In this document: positions 1 to 9,395 of the stretch, one piece after another | How positions within the stretch are numbered: position 1 is the stretch's first letter | Layout: every line of letters begins with the position of its first letter | Assembly: GCA_963825845.1 (NCBI GenBank) | Contig: CAWGVL010000009.1 | Location: 13,853 to 77,852, forward strand | Direction of reading: 5' to 3' | Length of the DNA: 64,000 nucleotides | Source: DASQDN01 sp963825845 | GTDB lineage: Bacteria; Acidobacteriota; Terriglobia; Bryobacterales; Bryobacteraceae | Notes under the pieces: model-generated | The model's database searches: none | The model's input: only the letters and a program-made list of their open reading frames with translations | Told to the model about the DNA's origin: nothing | Program-made: the position numbers and the translations under genes

Positions 1-1
1 G

Positions 2-835
2 ATCAAGTGGAACAACAACACGACTGCGGCGATCTTCGAATCCGATAGCACGGCTCGACCCATTCCCGACTATAACGTCTATGACCTTATTCGACTCGCC
101 GAGTTGGAGCGCAACTCGCTTGCGAAGGTAGCCAATCGGCTCGCTTCGACGCATCGCGAACCGGCGCAACCGATTATTCCCCTTAATCCCAAAGAAGTAT
201 GGGCATGCGGGTGTACTTACAAGCAGAGTTCGGACTTCCGCGACGCCGAGCACGGTACACGCGAAGGATTCTACGCTTACGTGTATCGTGAACCGCGTCC
301 TGAGATTTTCTTCAAGGGCACGTCACGTACTTGCGTCGGACCCGAAGGCAAGATCGGGTTGCGATCCGATGCCAAGTTCACGGCGCCGGAGCCTGAACTC
401 GGTGTCATTCTCGGTGCCGGAGGCAAGGTGCTGGGCTATACGTTGGCGAATGACGTGTCAGCTTGGGATATCGAAAAGGAAAATCCCTTATACCTGCCCC
501 AATCGAAAGTTTTCACGGGTTGCTGCGCGCTCGGTCCGGTTATCGTCACGGAAGATGAAATCTCGAATCCCTACAGCTTGCAGATGACCTGCACTATCGA
601 ACGGAATGGCTCCGTGCTATTCGAAGGTAGTGTTAACACGTCACAACTCAACCGGAAAATCGAGACGTTGACGGAGTATCTCCTCCGGGCGAATCCTGTT
701 CCGGGCGGTTCCGTACTGCTGACGGGCACAGGCATCATCGTTACCGAAGAAGTCGCGCTCGCCCCGGGAGATGTGGTTACGATCGAAGTGCCGGAAATCG
801 GCAAATTGCGAAACACTGCCGCTGTGGTCGAATAA
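2..835 (+). CDS. Fumarylacetoacetate hydrolase (FAH) family protein, 5' end outside window
   Basis: The reading frame is open to the first base of the window, so the N-terminus is missing; a TTG at 104 lies inside the frame and is probably not the start. About 277 residues remain. The FAH fold is shown by PEPELGVI (metal-binding Glu), the NDVSAWDIE segment and LPQSKVFTGCCALGP near the middle, then LLTGTGI and the PGDVVTIEV end typical of the family. Members cleave or rearrange 2-keto acids using a divalent metal. The spacing around NDVSAWD and the LPQSK element look closer to sugar-acid (AraD1/GguC-like) members than to true fumarylacetoacetase; that subfamily placement is inference. A lipoprotein gene follows after 12 bases. 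Confidence 0.88.
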   Translation: MKWNNNTTAAIFESDSTARPIPDYNVYDLIRLAELERNSLAKVANRLASTHREPAQPIIPLNPKEVWACGCTYKQSSDFRDAEHGTREGFYAYVYREPRPEIFFKGTSRTCVGPEGKIGLRSDAKFTAPEPELGVILGAGGKVLGYTLANDVSAWDIEKENPLYLPQSKVFTGCCALGPVIVTEDEISNPYSLQMTCTIERNGSVLFEGSVNTSQLNRKIETLTEYLLRANPVPGGSVLLTGTGIIVTEEVALAPGDVVTIEVPEIGKLRNTAAVVE

Positions 836-847
836 GAAGTATCAGCG

Positions 848-1852
848 ATGAAATATGCGGGGCTCATTGCATGTGTTTTGCTTGCAGCGTGCTCGCCGGC
901 GCCGGCCCCGCAATCGGCTCCCAAGCGCGTAGCCGCCGTCTCGAGCTCGCCCACGAAGATCGATCCTCGGTTCGATGCGAAGTTCTGGTCGGTATGGGGC
1001 GACGGGCAAGCGGAGCTGAACGCGTACGACCTGACATTCTCCCGCTACAATCAACTCCGCAAAGGGGTGGCGATCGCCATCTTTGTCACTGAGACGTTTT
1101 CAAATACTCTGCGCGTGAAAGCTGATCCCGGCAAGCATGGGCCGGCAGATGAGTTCCCCGTCATGAAGCTGAATCTCGTGAAGGACTATCAGACGGGCAT
1201 ATACGACTACAACGACATGTTGAGCACTTTCGTGGCGCTCGCGCCTGTGAATCGGCGTTTGGCGGCTACGCCCACGAAGATATCGTTCTCCAGTCAAGAG
1301 TGGTGTGGACATGTGTACAGCCAGCTTCTTTTCGGAGAGCAAAAGGCGCGGCTGACGCAGCATAGCTACTTTGACGGAGAGGCGGACCAACAGCGGGACA
1401 TCGATTACCCGGAGGATGGATTTTCCGAAGACGCATTGATGCTATGGGCTCGTGGTTTGGCGCGGCCGTTTGTGAATCCCGGCGGCAGGCACATGGCCCA
1501 AGTGCTGACCTCGCTCGAGATCGCGCGCGGCAAGCACATACCGCTCGCCTGGGCGTACCAGACCCTATCAAGGGATCGGAACCCACAAAACCTGCGCGTA
1601 CCCGCCGGGAGCTTCGAAGTCGAAGTGTTCAGCGAGACTCGGAAAGACAAGTCGTCGCGTACCTATTACGTTGAGAAAGCTTCGCCCCACCGGGTCATCA
1701 AATGGGAGACGAGTGAAGGCGAGAAAGCCGAACTGCTTGGCTCTGACCGGATGAAGTATTGGGAGATGAACCAAGAGGGCGGCGAAGCGGCCTTACAGCG
1801 TCTCGGCGTCTCTCGCATGACTCCGCCTCCCTTTACCAAGCCGGCGCCGTAA
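848..1852 (+). CDS. Conserved lipoprotein of unknown function
   Basis: A 334-residue protein with a short hydrophobic leader ending in LLAAC, a lipobox that would put Cys15 at the lipidated N-terminus. The mature part has no motif I can tie to a catalytic activity; it contains a FWSVWGDGQAELNAYDL segment and reads as a globular mixed protein. Proteins of this kind are sometimes labelled as Maf septum-formation inhibitors, but I see nothing here that supports that function. It lies 12 bases after the FAH-family gene and may be co-transcribed with it. It ends 39 bases before the convergent epimerase gene. Confidence 0.75.
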   Translation: MKYAGLIACVLLAACSPAPAPQSAPKRVAAVSSSPTKIDPRFDAKFWSVWGDGQAELNAYDLTFSRYNQLRKGVAIAIFVTETFSNTLRVKADPGKHGPADEFPVMKLNLVKDYQTGIYDYNDMLSTFVALAPVNRRLAATPTKISFSSQEWCGHVYSQLLFGEQKARLTQHSYFDGEADQQRDIDYPEDGFSEDALMLWARGLARPFVNPGGRHMAQVLTSLEIARGKHIPLAWAYQTLSRDRNPQNLRVPAGSFEVEVFSETRKDKSSRTYYVEKASPHRVIKWETSEGEKAELLGSDRMKYWEMNQEGGEAALQRLGVSRMTPPPFTKPAP

Positions 1853-1891
1853 AGTATCCGACTGGAATCGCGACCGCCGAAGCTGCAGTGC

Positions 1892-2959
1892 CTACGACTG
1901 CGCCCGCACGCCAAGCCCGAGTGTCTTCTTGCAATACTCCAAACTGCGCTCCATGTGATCGGTCTGCTGAACCTTCAGAGCCTCCATGTATTTCTCGCGT
2001 GTCCCAGGCAGATCTGCCTCTATGTGCGGCTTGTCGTAGGGTCGGCCTTTACGCGATAACGCAAGGAATCGGCTGAGATCACGCGAGCGTCCACGCGGGA
2101 ACCACTTGGTCCAGAACTCCTCCGAATAGACCGGAATTACGACGGGAGGCCGGGCTGTAATTGGCTTGCAATAAATGTGGACGTTCGGCAATATCTCGGC
2201 TGCGCGAGCCACGATCGCTTTGAAGTCCACCGTGCCGTCGCCGAGAGGAACCCACTGGACCGCGATTCCTTCGGGGTGCTCGTAGACGACGGAGTCACGA
2301 AGGTGAAAGGTCACCGCGAGAGGACCGAGTTCTTCAACGGTGGTCATCGGGTCCTCCGCAACGAACACCGGATTCCCGGTGTCCAGGTAGGATCCGACGA
2401 ACTCCTTGCCCGCCGTCTCGATGAGTTGACGAGTCTCCCAAGCCTGCAATTCCTTGTGGTTCTCGATTGCGATCTTCACGCCCGCATCCATCACCTGGCT
2501 GCGGACTTCACGAAGCAGCTTCACGGTGGTTTCAATGTGCTTCTCCACAGGACCGGGAGGCATGCTGTAGCGGTCGGATGCCAGGAGCGCTCGTACAATC
2601 GGGGATCCCATTGCGGACGCCCGCTCGATGTTCGTCCGTAGCGTTGCGACCGAATCCTTAAAAGCTTCGGGGGACTTAGGAAGGATGGCGCCGCCGCCCG
2701 TCTCCAGGTGAAGCCCCAGATCCTTCGACCACGCCCGAACCTCCGCCCAATGCTTTGGGTCCATCACGCCGGGATCGAGTGAGTCCTGCAAGAACACTGC
2801 GTCGAGTTTATGGTTCGCGCAGTAATCCATTAGTTGACGATCGTTCCAGCGCTGAAAACGAAGACAGTACGTATTTAGCCCCAGCGGCCACTTCCGTTGG
2901 GCTGCCGCTGCCGGCATAGTCAGCGCTATAGCGGACACAACGAAATCACGACGAGTCAT
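1892..2959 (-). CDS. Exported sugar phosphate isomerase/epimerase-like TIM barrel
   Basis: A 355-residue protein. I place the start at the ATG at 2959, because it begins MTRRDFVVSAIALTMPAAAA, a twin-arginine-type signal peptide, whereas the open frame reaching 3193 crosses a terminator hairpin. The mature part is an AP-endonuclease-2/xylose-isomerase-like TIM barrel: LGLNTYC at strand 1, AIENHKE (metal-ligand Glu), GSYLDTGNP (Asp) and TFHLRD (His) in order. Such proteins isomerise or epimerise sugars, and exported versions are common in Acidobacteria and Planctomycetes. The substrate is unknown. The gene is convergent with the lipoprotein gene. Confidence 0.8.
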   Translation of the reverse strand: MTRRDFVVSAIALTMPAAAAQRKWPLGLNTYCLRFQRWNDRQLMDYCANHKLDAVFLQDSLDPGVMDPKHWAEVRAWSKDLGLHLETGGGAILPKSPEAFKDSVATLRTNIERASAMGSPIVRALLASDRYSMPPGPVEKHIETTVKLLREVRSQVMDAGVKIAIENHKELQAWETRQLIETAGKEFVGSYLDTGNPVFVAEDPMTTVEELGPLAVTFHLRDSVVYEHPEGIAVQWVPLGDGTVDFKAIVARAAEILPNVHIYCKPITARPPVVIPVYSEEFWTKWFPRGRSRDLSRFLALSRKGRPYDKPHIEADLPGTREKYMEALKVQQTDHMERSLEYCKKTLGLGVRAQS

Positions 2960-2998
2960 AACCCGAGTATATTCGCTTGGAGTTATTGTGCGCGAGGA

Positions 2999-3026
2999 CA
3001 AAAAAATCGGGCGGCATACGCCGCCC
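2999..3026 (-). terminator. Rho-independent terminator, leftward
   Basis: On the minus strand a perfect seven-pair stem (GGGCGGC, loop GTAT, GCCGCCC) at 3009-3026 is followed by a run of seven T. It points left and lies about 40 bases upstream of the epimerase start, so it should end a transcript arriving from the right. Confidence 0.8.
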
Positions 3027-3284
3027 TGGAAACGGCTGAAGCTTCTGCGCACTGCCACCCGCATGGCGGCGCCAAGTTCAGTCCCGCGAGCACACTCGTC
3101 AAAACTGTTCAACTGCACAAAGTTGCCGTCCGCGTCCGGCAACACTGAAAACTCGTCCCATTCAACTCTATTCGAACCGTCAATGGCGATCATTGTAGAG
3201 CATCGAACGAGAAGTCATCAAACATAAAACCCTGTCTTTGAATATTACCGTACCCTAAGTACGCGGTGAATATGTCGATTCATT
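3027..3284 (-). other. Short stretch without a confirmed gene
   Basis: The minus strand carries an open frame beginning at ATG 3193 (MIAIDGSNRVEWDEF...) that looks protein-like for about 50 residues. It then reads straight through the terminator stem into the epimerase leader without a stop. A small gene whose stop was lost to a base error is possible, but I recognise no family. Nothing else is visible between here and the hemerythrin gene. Confidence 0.35.
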
Positions 3285-3806
3285 TTATCCTCGGCGACCG
3301 CGCATCTCGGATTGGATCTCCGTAAGTTCAGCCTCGCCAAGAACGCGGCGACCGATCGGTAGAAGGTTCGCATCTTCCGACCAAATGTGATCCCGGTACG
3401 CATGCGCCAGCCGCTGGACAAGATCACGGTACTGCTGAATCAACTCCGGAGTCCGGTTCTCCGTCAACGCGGCGACAACAGCCTTCAGTGACTCGTACAC
3501 ACGGTCCGCCTCGCGATGTTGCGATTCGAGTTCGTCCAAGACGCGAGTTCTTCTTGTGTGAGATGGCCACGGAGACGCGGGAAGACGCTCTGCTCCTCGT
3601 CCACCGTGTGCAAAACGCCGCTGGTATCCATGAAACGAAGGCTGTTCGTGATCGCCGTCAGCGCCTCGCCCGGAGCCGATTCGAGGTGCGCGCCGGCGCG
3701 CTCGAGAATGGAAAGGCGATCCTCAATCCTCCGGTGGCACGCGAAGAGGTGCTCGAATCGGACCCTCTTTTACGGGCGGGGCGTTTTGGAGTTCAATCTT
3801 TACCAT
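3285..3806 (-). CDS. Hemerythrin-domain protein, frameshifted
   Basis: The coding signal sits in two or three frames. From ATG 3806 the frame reads MVKIELQNAPPVKEG and soon stops; the next frame gives EHLFACHRRIEDRL and then VLHTVDEEQSVFPRL; after about 3540 it continues as LDELESQHREADRVYESL and HIWSEDANLLP. Together these make a hemerythrin-like four-helix bundle of about 170 residues with iron ligands in HRRIE, HTVDEE, QHREAD and HIWSED. Such proteins bind O2 or NO, or sense iron. The start overlaps the stop of the mutarotase-like gene, so it looks co-transcribed. Two single-base indels near 3540 and 3755 would restore it; I cannot tell decay from sequencing error. Confidence 0.72.
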
Positions 3807-4108
3807 TGCAAAGATCAGCGTAAAACAATTCTTCCATTTGCTGCCAATCGCCGTCGACCTTCATTGGCCCTACAAACGCCTGCCAGACTTGATCGACCGG
3901 ATCGGCCGCCAGAATCGCGGCGGTCTTCTCATGGTCTTCAGCATCCATGAGCAGAACCAGTTCATCCCCGAGTATATAAACAGCGCAGAACGGATATGCC
4001 GGCCTCCCGGTAACGGCGCATCAGGTCGCTGGAGACGGTTCGATGGGCCTCGATATACTCTTGCCGGCGTTCAGGCCTGAGCCTGGTCCGGTAGACCTTG
4101 CGCTGCAT
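3793..4108 (-). CDS. L-rhamnose mutarotase-like protein (DUF718 family), frameshifted
   Basis: ATG 4108 begins MQRKVYRTRLRPERRQEYIE, followed by AHRTVSSDLMRRYREAGI. After about 4000 the match continues in other frames as RSALFIYS, then DELVLLMDAEDHEK, ending with VWQAFVGPMKVDGDWQQMEE and a TGA at 3793. This is the layout of the roughly 105-residue DUF718/RhaM family, which interconverts anomers of L-rhamnose or related sugars. Two closely spaced indels near 3985-4005 break it. The start overlaps the phosphatase gene by 38 bases and the stop overlaps the hemerythrin start, so the genes are translationally packed. Confidence 0.72.
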
Positions 4109-4751
4109 GCGCAACCTCCACGGGAATCAGTTGGCGAATGTCGTCAATCCAGTAATCAGGCTCAAATGCGGCCATCTGATCGATGTCGCCGTAGCCGTAA
4201 CGGACACCGCAAATCTTCACTCCGGCGCGACGACCGGCTTCCATATCAGGAGCCGAATCGCCGATCATCAGGCAGTCCTCAGGATCGGCTTTGAAGACTT
4301 CAAGCGACTTGAGGATTACGTCAGGATTCGGTTTGCAGGGAAATCCATCGGTGCCCTGCACATGAGAGAAGTACGGCAGCAATCCAAACTGCTCGAGGAC
4401 TATGCGGGTGGTGGGAGTTCCCTTTGTCGTGGCCGTTGATTTCAGGCCACTAAGCATCGAGATGGTTTCGTGAACGCCCGGGTAGAGCCTCGTCGACTTG
4501 TGCCCTCGTGTCGGATATACAGCCCGATACTCGCAAACCAGAGTATCGATCTCACCGGCGGACATCTCCGGAAAGAGATCACCGAATAAATCGATCAGGT
4601 GGTACCCGATATATCGCTTCAGGAAAGTATCTTCGACGTTCGGGCGGGAGGTACTGGAGAGAACGGAACGGATGGCTCCGCAGATATCCTCCGCGGAGTC
4701 CACCAACGTACCGTCAACGTCGAACAGGTAAACCGGAAAAGCCGGAATCAC
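4071..4751 (-). CDS. HAD-superfamily phosphatase, phosphoglycolate phosphatase-like
   Basis: A 226-residue HAD hydrolase. Motif I is FDVDGTLVDS near the N-terminus (nucleophile Asp and acid Asp); a helical cap covers residues about 20-85; Thr of TATTKGT is motif II; the Lys of CKPNPDVI is motif III; MIGDSAPDMEAGRRAG is motif IV. This is the Gph/PGMB-type arrangement, so it probably removes phosphate from a small metabolite such as 2-phosphoglycolate or a sugar phosphate; the substrate is inferred. It starts with GTG whose bases overlap the ftsH stop (GTGA), which indicates coupled translation. Confidence 0.85.
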   Translation of the reverse strand: MIPAFPVYLFDVDGTLVDSAEDICGAIRSVLSSTSRPNVEDTFLKRYIGYHLIDLFGDLFPEMSAGEIDTLVCEYRAVYPTRGHKSTRLYPGVHETISMLSGLKSTATTKGTPTTRIVLEQFGLLPYFSHVQGTDGFPCKPNPDVILKSLEVFKADPEDCLMIGDSAPDMEAGRRAGVKICGVRYGYGDIDQMAAFEPDYWIDDIRQLIPVEVAHAAQGLPDQAQA

Positions 4752-6646
4752 GCAGGTTGCGGACTCCCGCCTTCCAGGCCAGGAACACGCATGCCGCCAC
4801 TCGGGATCGTGTGACCCTTCGTGTCGTCCGAACTCTTAGAAGTCGTCAGCGGCTGCAAAGGCTGGCCGTCGATGAGCGCCTTCACCTCCGCTCCGTCGAG
4901 AACTTCACGTTCCAACAGGGCCAGAGCAATGCGATCCATCGCTTCAGAATATTCACTGATGATGCGCTTGGCATCCTGGTAACCGCCGTCGACCAGTTTT
5001 CGGACCTGCTGATCGATTTCGATTGCCGTCGATTCGCTGTAGTCGCGGTGCTGCGCGATCTCGCGGCCGAGGAAGATCTGCTCCTCCTTCTTGCCGAAGC
5101 TCATCGGGCCGAGTTCACTCATGCCCCACTCGCAGACCATCTTGCGTGCCAGATCCGTCGCGCGTTCGATATCGTTGCCCGCCCCTGTCGTGATGTGCTT
5201 CATGAACATCTCTTCAGCGATACGGCCACCCATCAGAATCGCGAGTTGCGCGATCAGGTAATCCTTCGAGTAGCAGTGCTTGTCATCCAGAGGCAACTGC
5301 ATGGTAAGACCGAGCGCCATGCCGCGTGGAATGATCGTCACCTTATGCAGCGGATCTGCGTGAGGCATCATCAGCGCGACCAGCGCGTGACCAGCTTCGT
5401 GATACGCAGTGTTTTTCTTCTCCTCGTCGGAGATGATCAGCGATTTCGCTCCACGCCCATGATGACCTTGTCTTTCGCAAGCTCGAAATCAAACTGGGTC
5501 ACGACCTTGCGATTTTGACGAGCGGCCACGCAGCGCGGCTTCGTTCACCAGGTTCGCCAGGTCGGCTCCCGCGAAACCCGGAGTTCCGCGAGCGATCACA
5601 CCAAGTTCGACATCGTCCGAAAGCGGGGTCTTCTTCGTGTGGACCCGGAGAATCATCTCGCGGCCCTTCACGTCTGGACGGCCGACAACAACGCGCCGGT
5701 CGAAACGGCCGGGGCGAAGAAGCGCAGGATCGAGTACGTCAGGACGGTTCGTCGCCGCGACAAGAATAACGCCCTCGTTCGATTCAAAGCCATCCATTTC
5801 GACGAGCAACTGGTTCAAAGTCTGCTCGCGCTCGTCGTGTCCACCGCCGAGGCCTGCGCCGCGGTGACGGCCGACAGCATCGATTTCGTCGATAAAGATG
5901 ATGCAGGGAGCGTTCTTTTTCCCTTGCTCAAACAGATCGCGAACCCGGCTCGCGCCGACACCCACGAACATTTCGACAAAGTCGGAACCCGAAATCGAGA
6001 AGAACGGCACATTCGCTTCACCCGCGATAGCGCGTGCAAGCAAGGTCTTGCCGGTACCGGGGGGGCCGATCAAAAGCACCCCCTTAGGGATACGCCCGCC
6101 CAACTTCTGGAATTTTTGAGGCTCACGCAGAAATTCAATAATTTCCTGCAGTTCTTCTTTCGCCTCTTCAACGCCGGCCACATCCTTAAATGTGACCTTT
6201 TTCTGCTGGGATGAGTGCAGCCGGGCGCGACTCTTCCCGAAGCTAAGGGCCTTGTTACCGCCGCTTTGCATCTGGCGCATCATGAAGATCCAGAACGCCA
6301 GCAGCAGTACAAAGGGAATTGCGTTGATTAATATGGATACCCAGTTGCCGGAGCTTGCCTCGCGAATGTCCATATTGACATTCTTGTCGCGAAGCGTTTT
6401 GTAGAGGTCGGGATAGTTCATCGGGATCATCGTGACCAGTCGCGAGCCATCCGTGTACTGGCCTTTGACTTGGTTCCCGCTGATCTGGACGCCTTTGACT
6501 TTGCCCTGCTCCACCTGGTTCATAAACTCGGTGAATGTCGGCTGGGCTTCGACACCGGTTTTGCCGGCCTTGACGACTACCCAGATCAGGACTGCGACGC
6601 AGATCAGTACGATCCAAAGAACCGCCGTCTTTACGTTAGAATTCAT
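4748..6646 (-). CDS. ftsH: ATP-dependent zinc metalloprotease FtsH, frameshifted
   Basis: A membrane-anchored AAA+ protease. The first frame (6646 to 5489) gives an N-terminal membrane segment, a periplasmic domain, a second membrane segment (AIPFVLLLAFWIF), Walker A GPPGTGKT, Walker B IIFIDEID and the second region of homology ATNRPDVLDPALLRPGRFD. Between 5372 and 5525 the frame changes twice (near 5525 and 5447); the revcomp sequence there still encodes FDFELAKDKVIMGVE and YHEAGHALV, which holds the HEXXH zinc site. The last frame (5371 to 4748) completes the protease domain. Total span fits the usual 630-640 residues. Since ftsH is normally single-copy and important, sequence error is the likelier cause. 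It follows tilS, a common arrangement. Confidence 0.93.
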
Positions 6647-6682
6647 TCGTTCTCCCTATGAGGACCGACCTGTTATCGATTC

Positions 6683-8143
6683 TTAATATAGTGACGCCGA
6701 ATCGAGGTTGTTCGATTCAGCGGAATCAGTTTCTTGCTCCACAATACGAAGAATTAGGCGGGCGTCCTGCGTTGGAGCATATTCGGAGGACACTCCGAAT
6801 TTCCGGGTCCACACAATTTTCTCTCCGCTAGTGATAACCGGCCAGCCTTGGCGGTCCCATATAGGGATACGCGCAAACTGGAACAGCGTCTTGATCTTCT
6901 CGATCGAATGGCCAAGCCGTTGGAACTGGTCGCCCGGATGCCAATTGCGCAACTCCAACGGACCTGAAAACCGGTCTGCATCGATCAGGGAAGGGGTCGA
7001 TCCCCTGCCCTCTGTATTATACCCTTCAGGCGGGTGGGAGTATTCCGTATTTTCAGCAACTTCTATGCAGACAATTCCTGGCTGCCCGGGAATAGCAGCG
7101 AAACCCGGCCAGCGTAGCTCCACGCAGTAGTCCCTTTCCCACCGGCTTTCAGTCCTGGGTTGTGCGAAACGAAGCCATTCAAATGACCGGAACACGTCCA
7201 ACCCCGGAGCCTGATACCGGCCATGTCCCTCTCTTTGCGCCGCTAACGAGAGCAACGCCTCGATGTGGAACAGGTTGATTTCCCGTAAGTTCCCCTTCAC
7301 ACGAAACACAGCCCGGCGAATGAGCCGCTTTTGGACAGCGCGTGGAAGCTCACTTAACTCTTCGGCATTTACGAGAACAGCTTTAGTACTTTTTCTAAGG
7401 TACCTATCTTCAAGACGGTTGACTTCAACCGACCAGTATGCCTCTTCATCGCGAGCGAGTTCCGCGGTTCTCGCCAGAACCTCATCGACGGCCGGTTGTG
7501 CAGAACGAACCCGGGGCAGGATTTCGTGCCGCAGCCAGTTGCGCGCGAACGACGAGTCCATATTGGTGGCATCTTCCCGCCACGCCAGGTTCTTTTCTCG
7601 AAGAAAAGCAAGAACTTCCTCGCGACTACAACCTAGCAGAGGCCGAATCAGCCGGCCATCGACGACCGGCAGAATCCCCGCCAATCCTGCAGTACCCGAG
7701 CCTCGTAGGAGGCGGTAAAGGACCGTCTCCGCCTGATCCGACCTTGTGTGCCCGGTCGCCACCCGATCGACTGGCAGGCTATCGAAAAACTTCAGCCGTG
7801 CTAGCCGACCAGCCTGCTCAAGGTTATCCCCGGAGCTCGCGACATCGAACTCGGCATAGTGAAACGGCAGCTCGAGGCTGGCTGCCAATTCCCGAACGAA
7901 CCTGGCATCCCCATCGGACGCCGAACCTCGTAGTTTGTGGTTCAGGTGCGCGACTGAAAGCTGAATGCCGAGCGCGGGCGCAAGTTCGTGAAGAACATGT
8001 AGCAGACAAACCGAATCGGCACCGCCGGATACGGCAACAGCCACCCGTTCGCCTCGTGCGCACATGCTATAACGGGAAAGCGTTCCCGACACGCGATCAA
8101 GCAAAGCTTCTCCATTGTAAAGGCGAGGATCATACTTGGACAT
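6683..8143 (-). CDS. tilS: tRNA(Ile)-lysidine synthase TilS
   Basis: A 486-residue PP-loop enzyme that attaches lysine to C34 of the CAU-anticodon isoleucine tRNA so that it reads AUA. The N-terminal domain has VAVAVSGGADSVCLLHVL (SGGxDS P-loop) near residue 38, then ATGHTRSDQAETVLYRLLRGSG, the family signature. The C-terminal substrate-binding domain includes LRNWHPGDQFQRLG and KIKTLFQFARIPIWDRQGWP. It lies directly upstream of ftsH with a 36-base gap. The annotated ATG overlaps the divergent kdsC start by eight bases, so one of the two starts may lie further in; the next Met is just before the P-loop. Confidence 0.93.
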   Translation of the reverse strand: MSKYDPRLYNGEALLDRVSGTLSRYSMCARGERVAVAVSGGADSVCLLHVLHELAPALGIQLSVAHLNHKLRGSASDGDARFVRELAASLELPFHYAEFDVASSGDNLEQAGRLARLKFFDSLPVDRVATGHTRSDQAETVLYRLLRGSGTAGLAGILPVVDGRLIRPLLGCSREEVLAFLREKNLAWREDATNMDSSFARNWLRHEILPRVRSAQPAVDEVLARTAELARDEEAYWSVEVNRLEDRYLRKSTKAVLVNAEELSELPRAVQKRLIRRAVFRVKGNLREINLFHIEALLSLAAQREGHGRYQAPGLDVFRSFEWLRFAQPRTESRWERDYCVELRWPGFAAIPGQPGIVCIEVAENTEYSHPPEGYNTEGRGSTPSLIDADRFSGPLELRNWHPGDQFQRLGHSIEKIKTLFQFARIPIWDRQGWPVITSGEKIVWTRKFGVSSEYAPTQDARLILRIVEQETDSAESNNLDSASLY

Positions 8144-8673
8144 CCAACAACTGGCCGCTCAGGTCGAGATGCTTCTTATGGACGTCGATGGTGTCATGAC
8201 CGATGGCAGGCTCTACAACATCCCGGACGCAGCCGGCAACATGGTCGAAACCAAAGGTTTCGACTCGCAGGACGGTATCAGTCTGCAATGGATGTGCTGG
8301 AATAACATCAGGACCGGCTTGATCAGCGGCCGTGCTCGCCCGCGACGATCGAACGCGCCAAGCAATGCAAATTTGCCTACGTTTATCAAGGACACATCGA
8401 AAAAATCCCGATTCTCGAAGAGATCCTTGCAGATGCCAAGATCGACCCGCAGCGGGTGGCGTATATCGGAGACGACCTGACAGACATTGTCATCATGCGC
8501 CGTGTGGGACTGTCATTCGCCACCGCGAATGCTCGCGACGAGGTGAAGCGCGTCGCGCACTACACCACGCGGCAGCCCGGCGGCTCCGGCGCCGTCCGTG
8601 GGTTTGCGAGTTCATTCTGAAGGCCAAGAACCTGTGGGAACCCCTGCTCCGGAAGTACGAAGCTGTCGTATAA
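8136..8673 (+). CDS. kdsC: 3-deoxy-D-manno-octulosonate 8-phosphate phosphatase, frameshifted
   Basis: A HAD-family type C0 phosphatase that makes KDO for lipopolysaccharide. The first frame, from TTG 8136, reads MDIQQLAAQVEMLLMDVDGVMTDG with the nucleophile Asp pair, then ETKGFDSQDGISLQW and GLISGR. After about 8335 the frame moves: ERAKQCKFAYVYQGHIEKIP, then VAYIGDDLTDIVIM (Mg-binding Asp pair) and TTRQPGGSGAVR, ending FILKAKNLWEPLLRKYEAVV. The total of about 178 residues is normal. At least two indels (near 8335 and 8600) disrupt it. No ATG lies near the N-terminus, so the TTG start is likely. It precedes the ACT-domain gene by three bases. Confidence 0.88.
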
Positions 8674-8676
8674 GCC

Positions 8677-9331
8677 ATGGCAGAGCGAATCGGGATCGTT
8701 GTTCACGCTGAGCGGGGTCCTGGAGTTCTTCACCAAATCACCGGAGTGATCGCCCGCTATGCGGGTGACATTGCAACTGTAGATATTCTTTCGAGCCACC
8801 CACCGGAGACCCGGATCTACTTCGAGATTGAGTTGCGGTAGACAGCCCGGAGCTGATCGAAGATGTTCGTCGCCTACCGATAGTGCACGATGCAACTGTG
8901 GTCAAGAGCCTGAACAAGATCTTCGGGAAGCGAATCATCATAGTCGGAGGGGGCGCGCAGGTTGGGCAGGTAGCGCTCGGCGCGATTTCGGAAGCCGACC
9001 GCCATAATATTCGAGGCGAGCACATTTCGGTCGACACCATCCCTCTCGTAGGCGAGCAGCCTCTCGCAGACGCTGTCAGGGCGGTCGGGAATCTTCCACG
9101 CGCCCGAGCGGTGGTATTGGCCGGATCGCTGATGGGCGGCGAAATCTTCGAAGCGGTGAAAGAGGTTCGGATCAAGGGCTTCTGGTGATCAGCCTGAATA
9201 TGGCCGGAAGCGTTCCCGATGCAGCCGACCTCGTTGTGACAGATCCCGTCCAAGCGGGCGTGATGGCCGTCATGGCGGTAGCGGAAACGGCGAAATTCAA
9301 CGTTAAGCGACTCAGTCGTCGCGTGTTCTAA
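8677..9331 (+). CDS. ACT-domain/DUF5612-type protein, frameshifted
   Basis: From ATG 8677 the frame encodes an ACT domain (MAERIGIVVHAERGPGVLHQ, then ITGVIARYAGDIATVDIL) and stops at 8841. Coding continues in another frame with VVKSLNKIFGKRIIIVGGGAQ, VALGAISEADRHNIRGE and LAGSLMGGEIFEAVKEV, and after about 9180 in a third frame with VISLNMAGSVPDAADLVVTD to the TAA at 9331. ACT plus this C-terminal domain matches a small family I know mainly from methanogens and Acidobacteria (DUF5612). ACT domains usually bind amino acids; the role is unknown. Two single-base indels (about 8840 and 9182) explain the three frames. It is downstream of kdsC and probably co-transcribed. Confidence 0.78.
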
Positions 9332-9343
9332 TCATGCGACGTT

Positions 9344-9386
9344 TTGACGTCAGTACTTGACGTCATCACTTCATTCGCAGTAGAAT
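9344..9386 (+). promoter_or_regulatory. Promoter with tandem operator of the toxin-antitoxin pair
   Basis: Two copies of the palindrome TGACGTCA lie at 9345-9352 and 9358-9365, thirteen bases apart centre to centre. The second is fused to a -35-like TTGACG (9357-9362), and TAGAAT at 9381-9386 fits a -10 box with an 18-base spacer. Tandem short palindromes on the promoter are what ribbon-helix-helix antitoxins usually bind, so autoregulation is a fair inference. Confidence 0.6.
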
Positions 9387-9395
9387 GGCTATATT

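Noticed and set aside
4508..5518. 336-residue rightward open frame
   Set aside because: It is antisense to ftsH and the HAD gene, has a strongly Arg-rich composition and no recognisable family.
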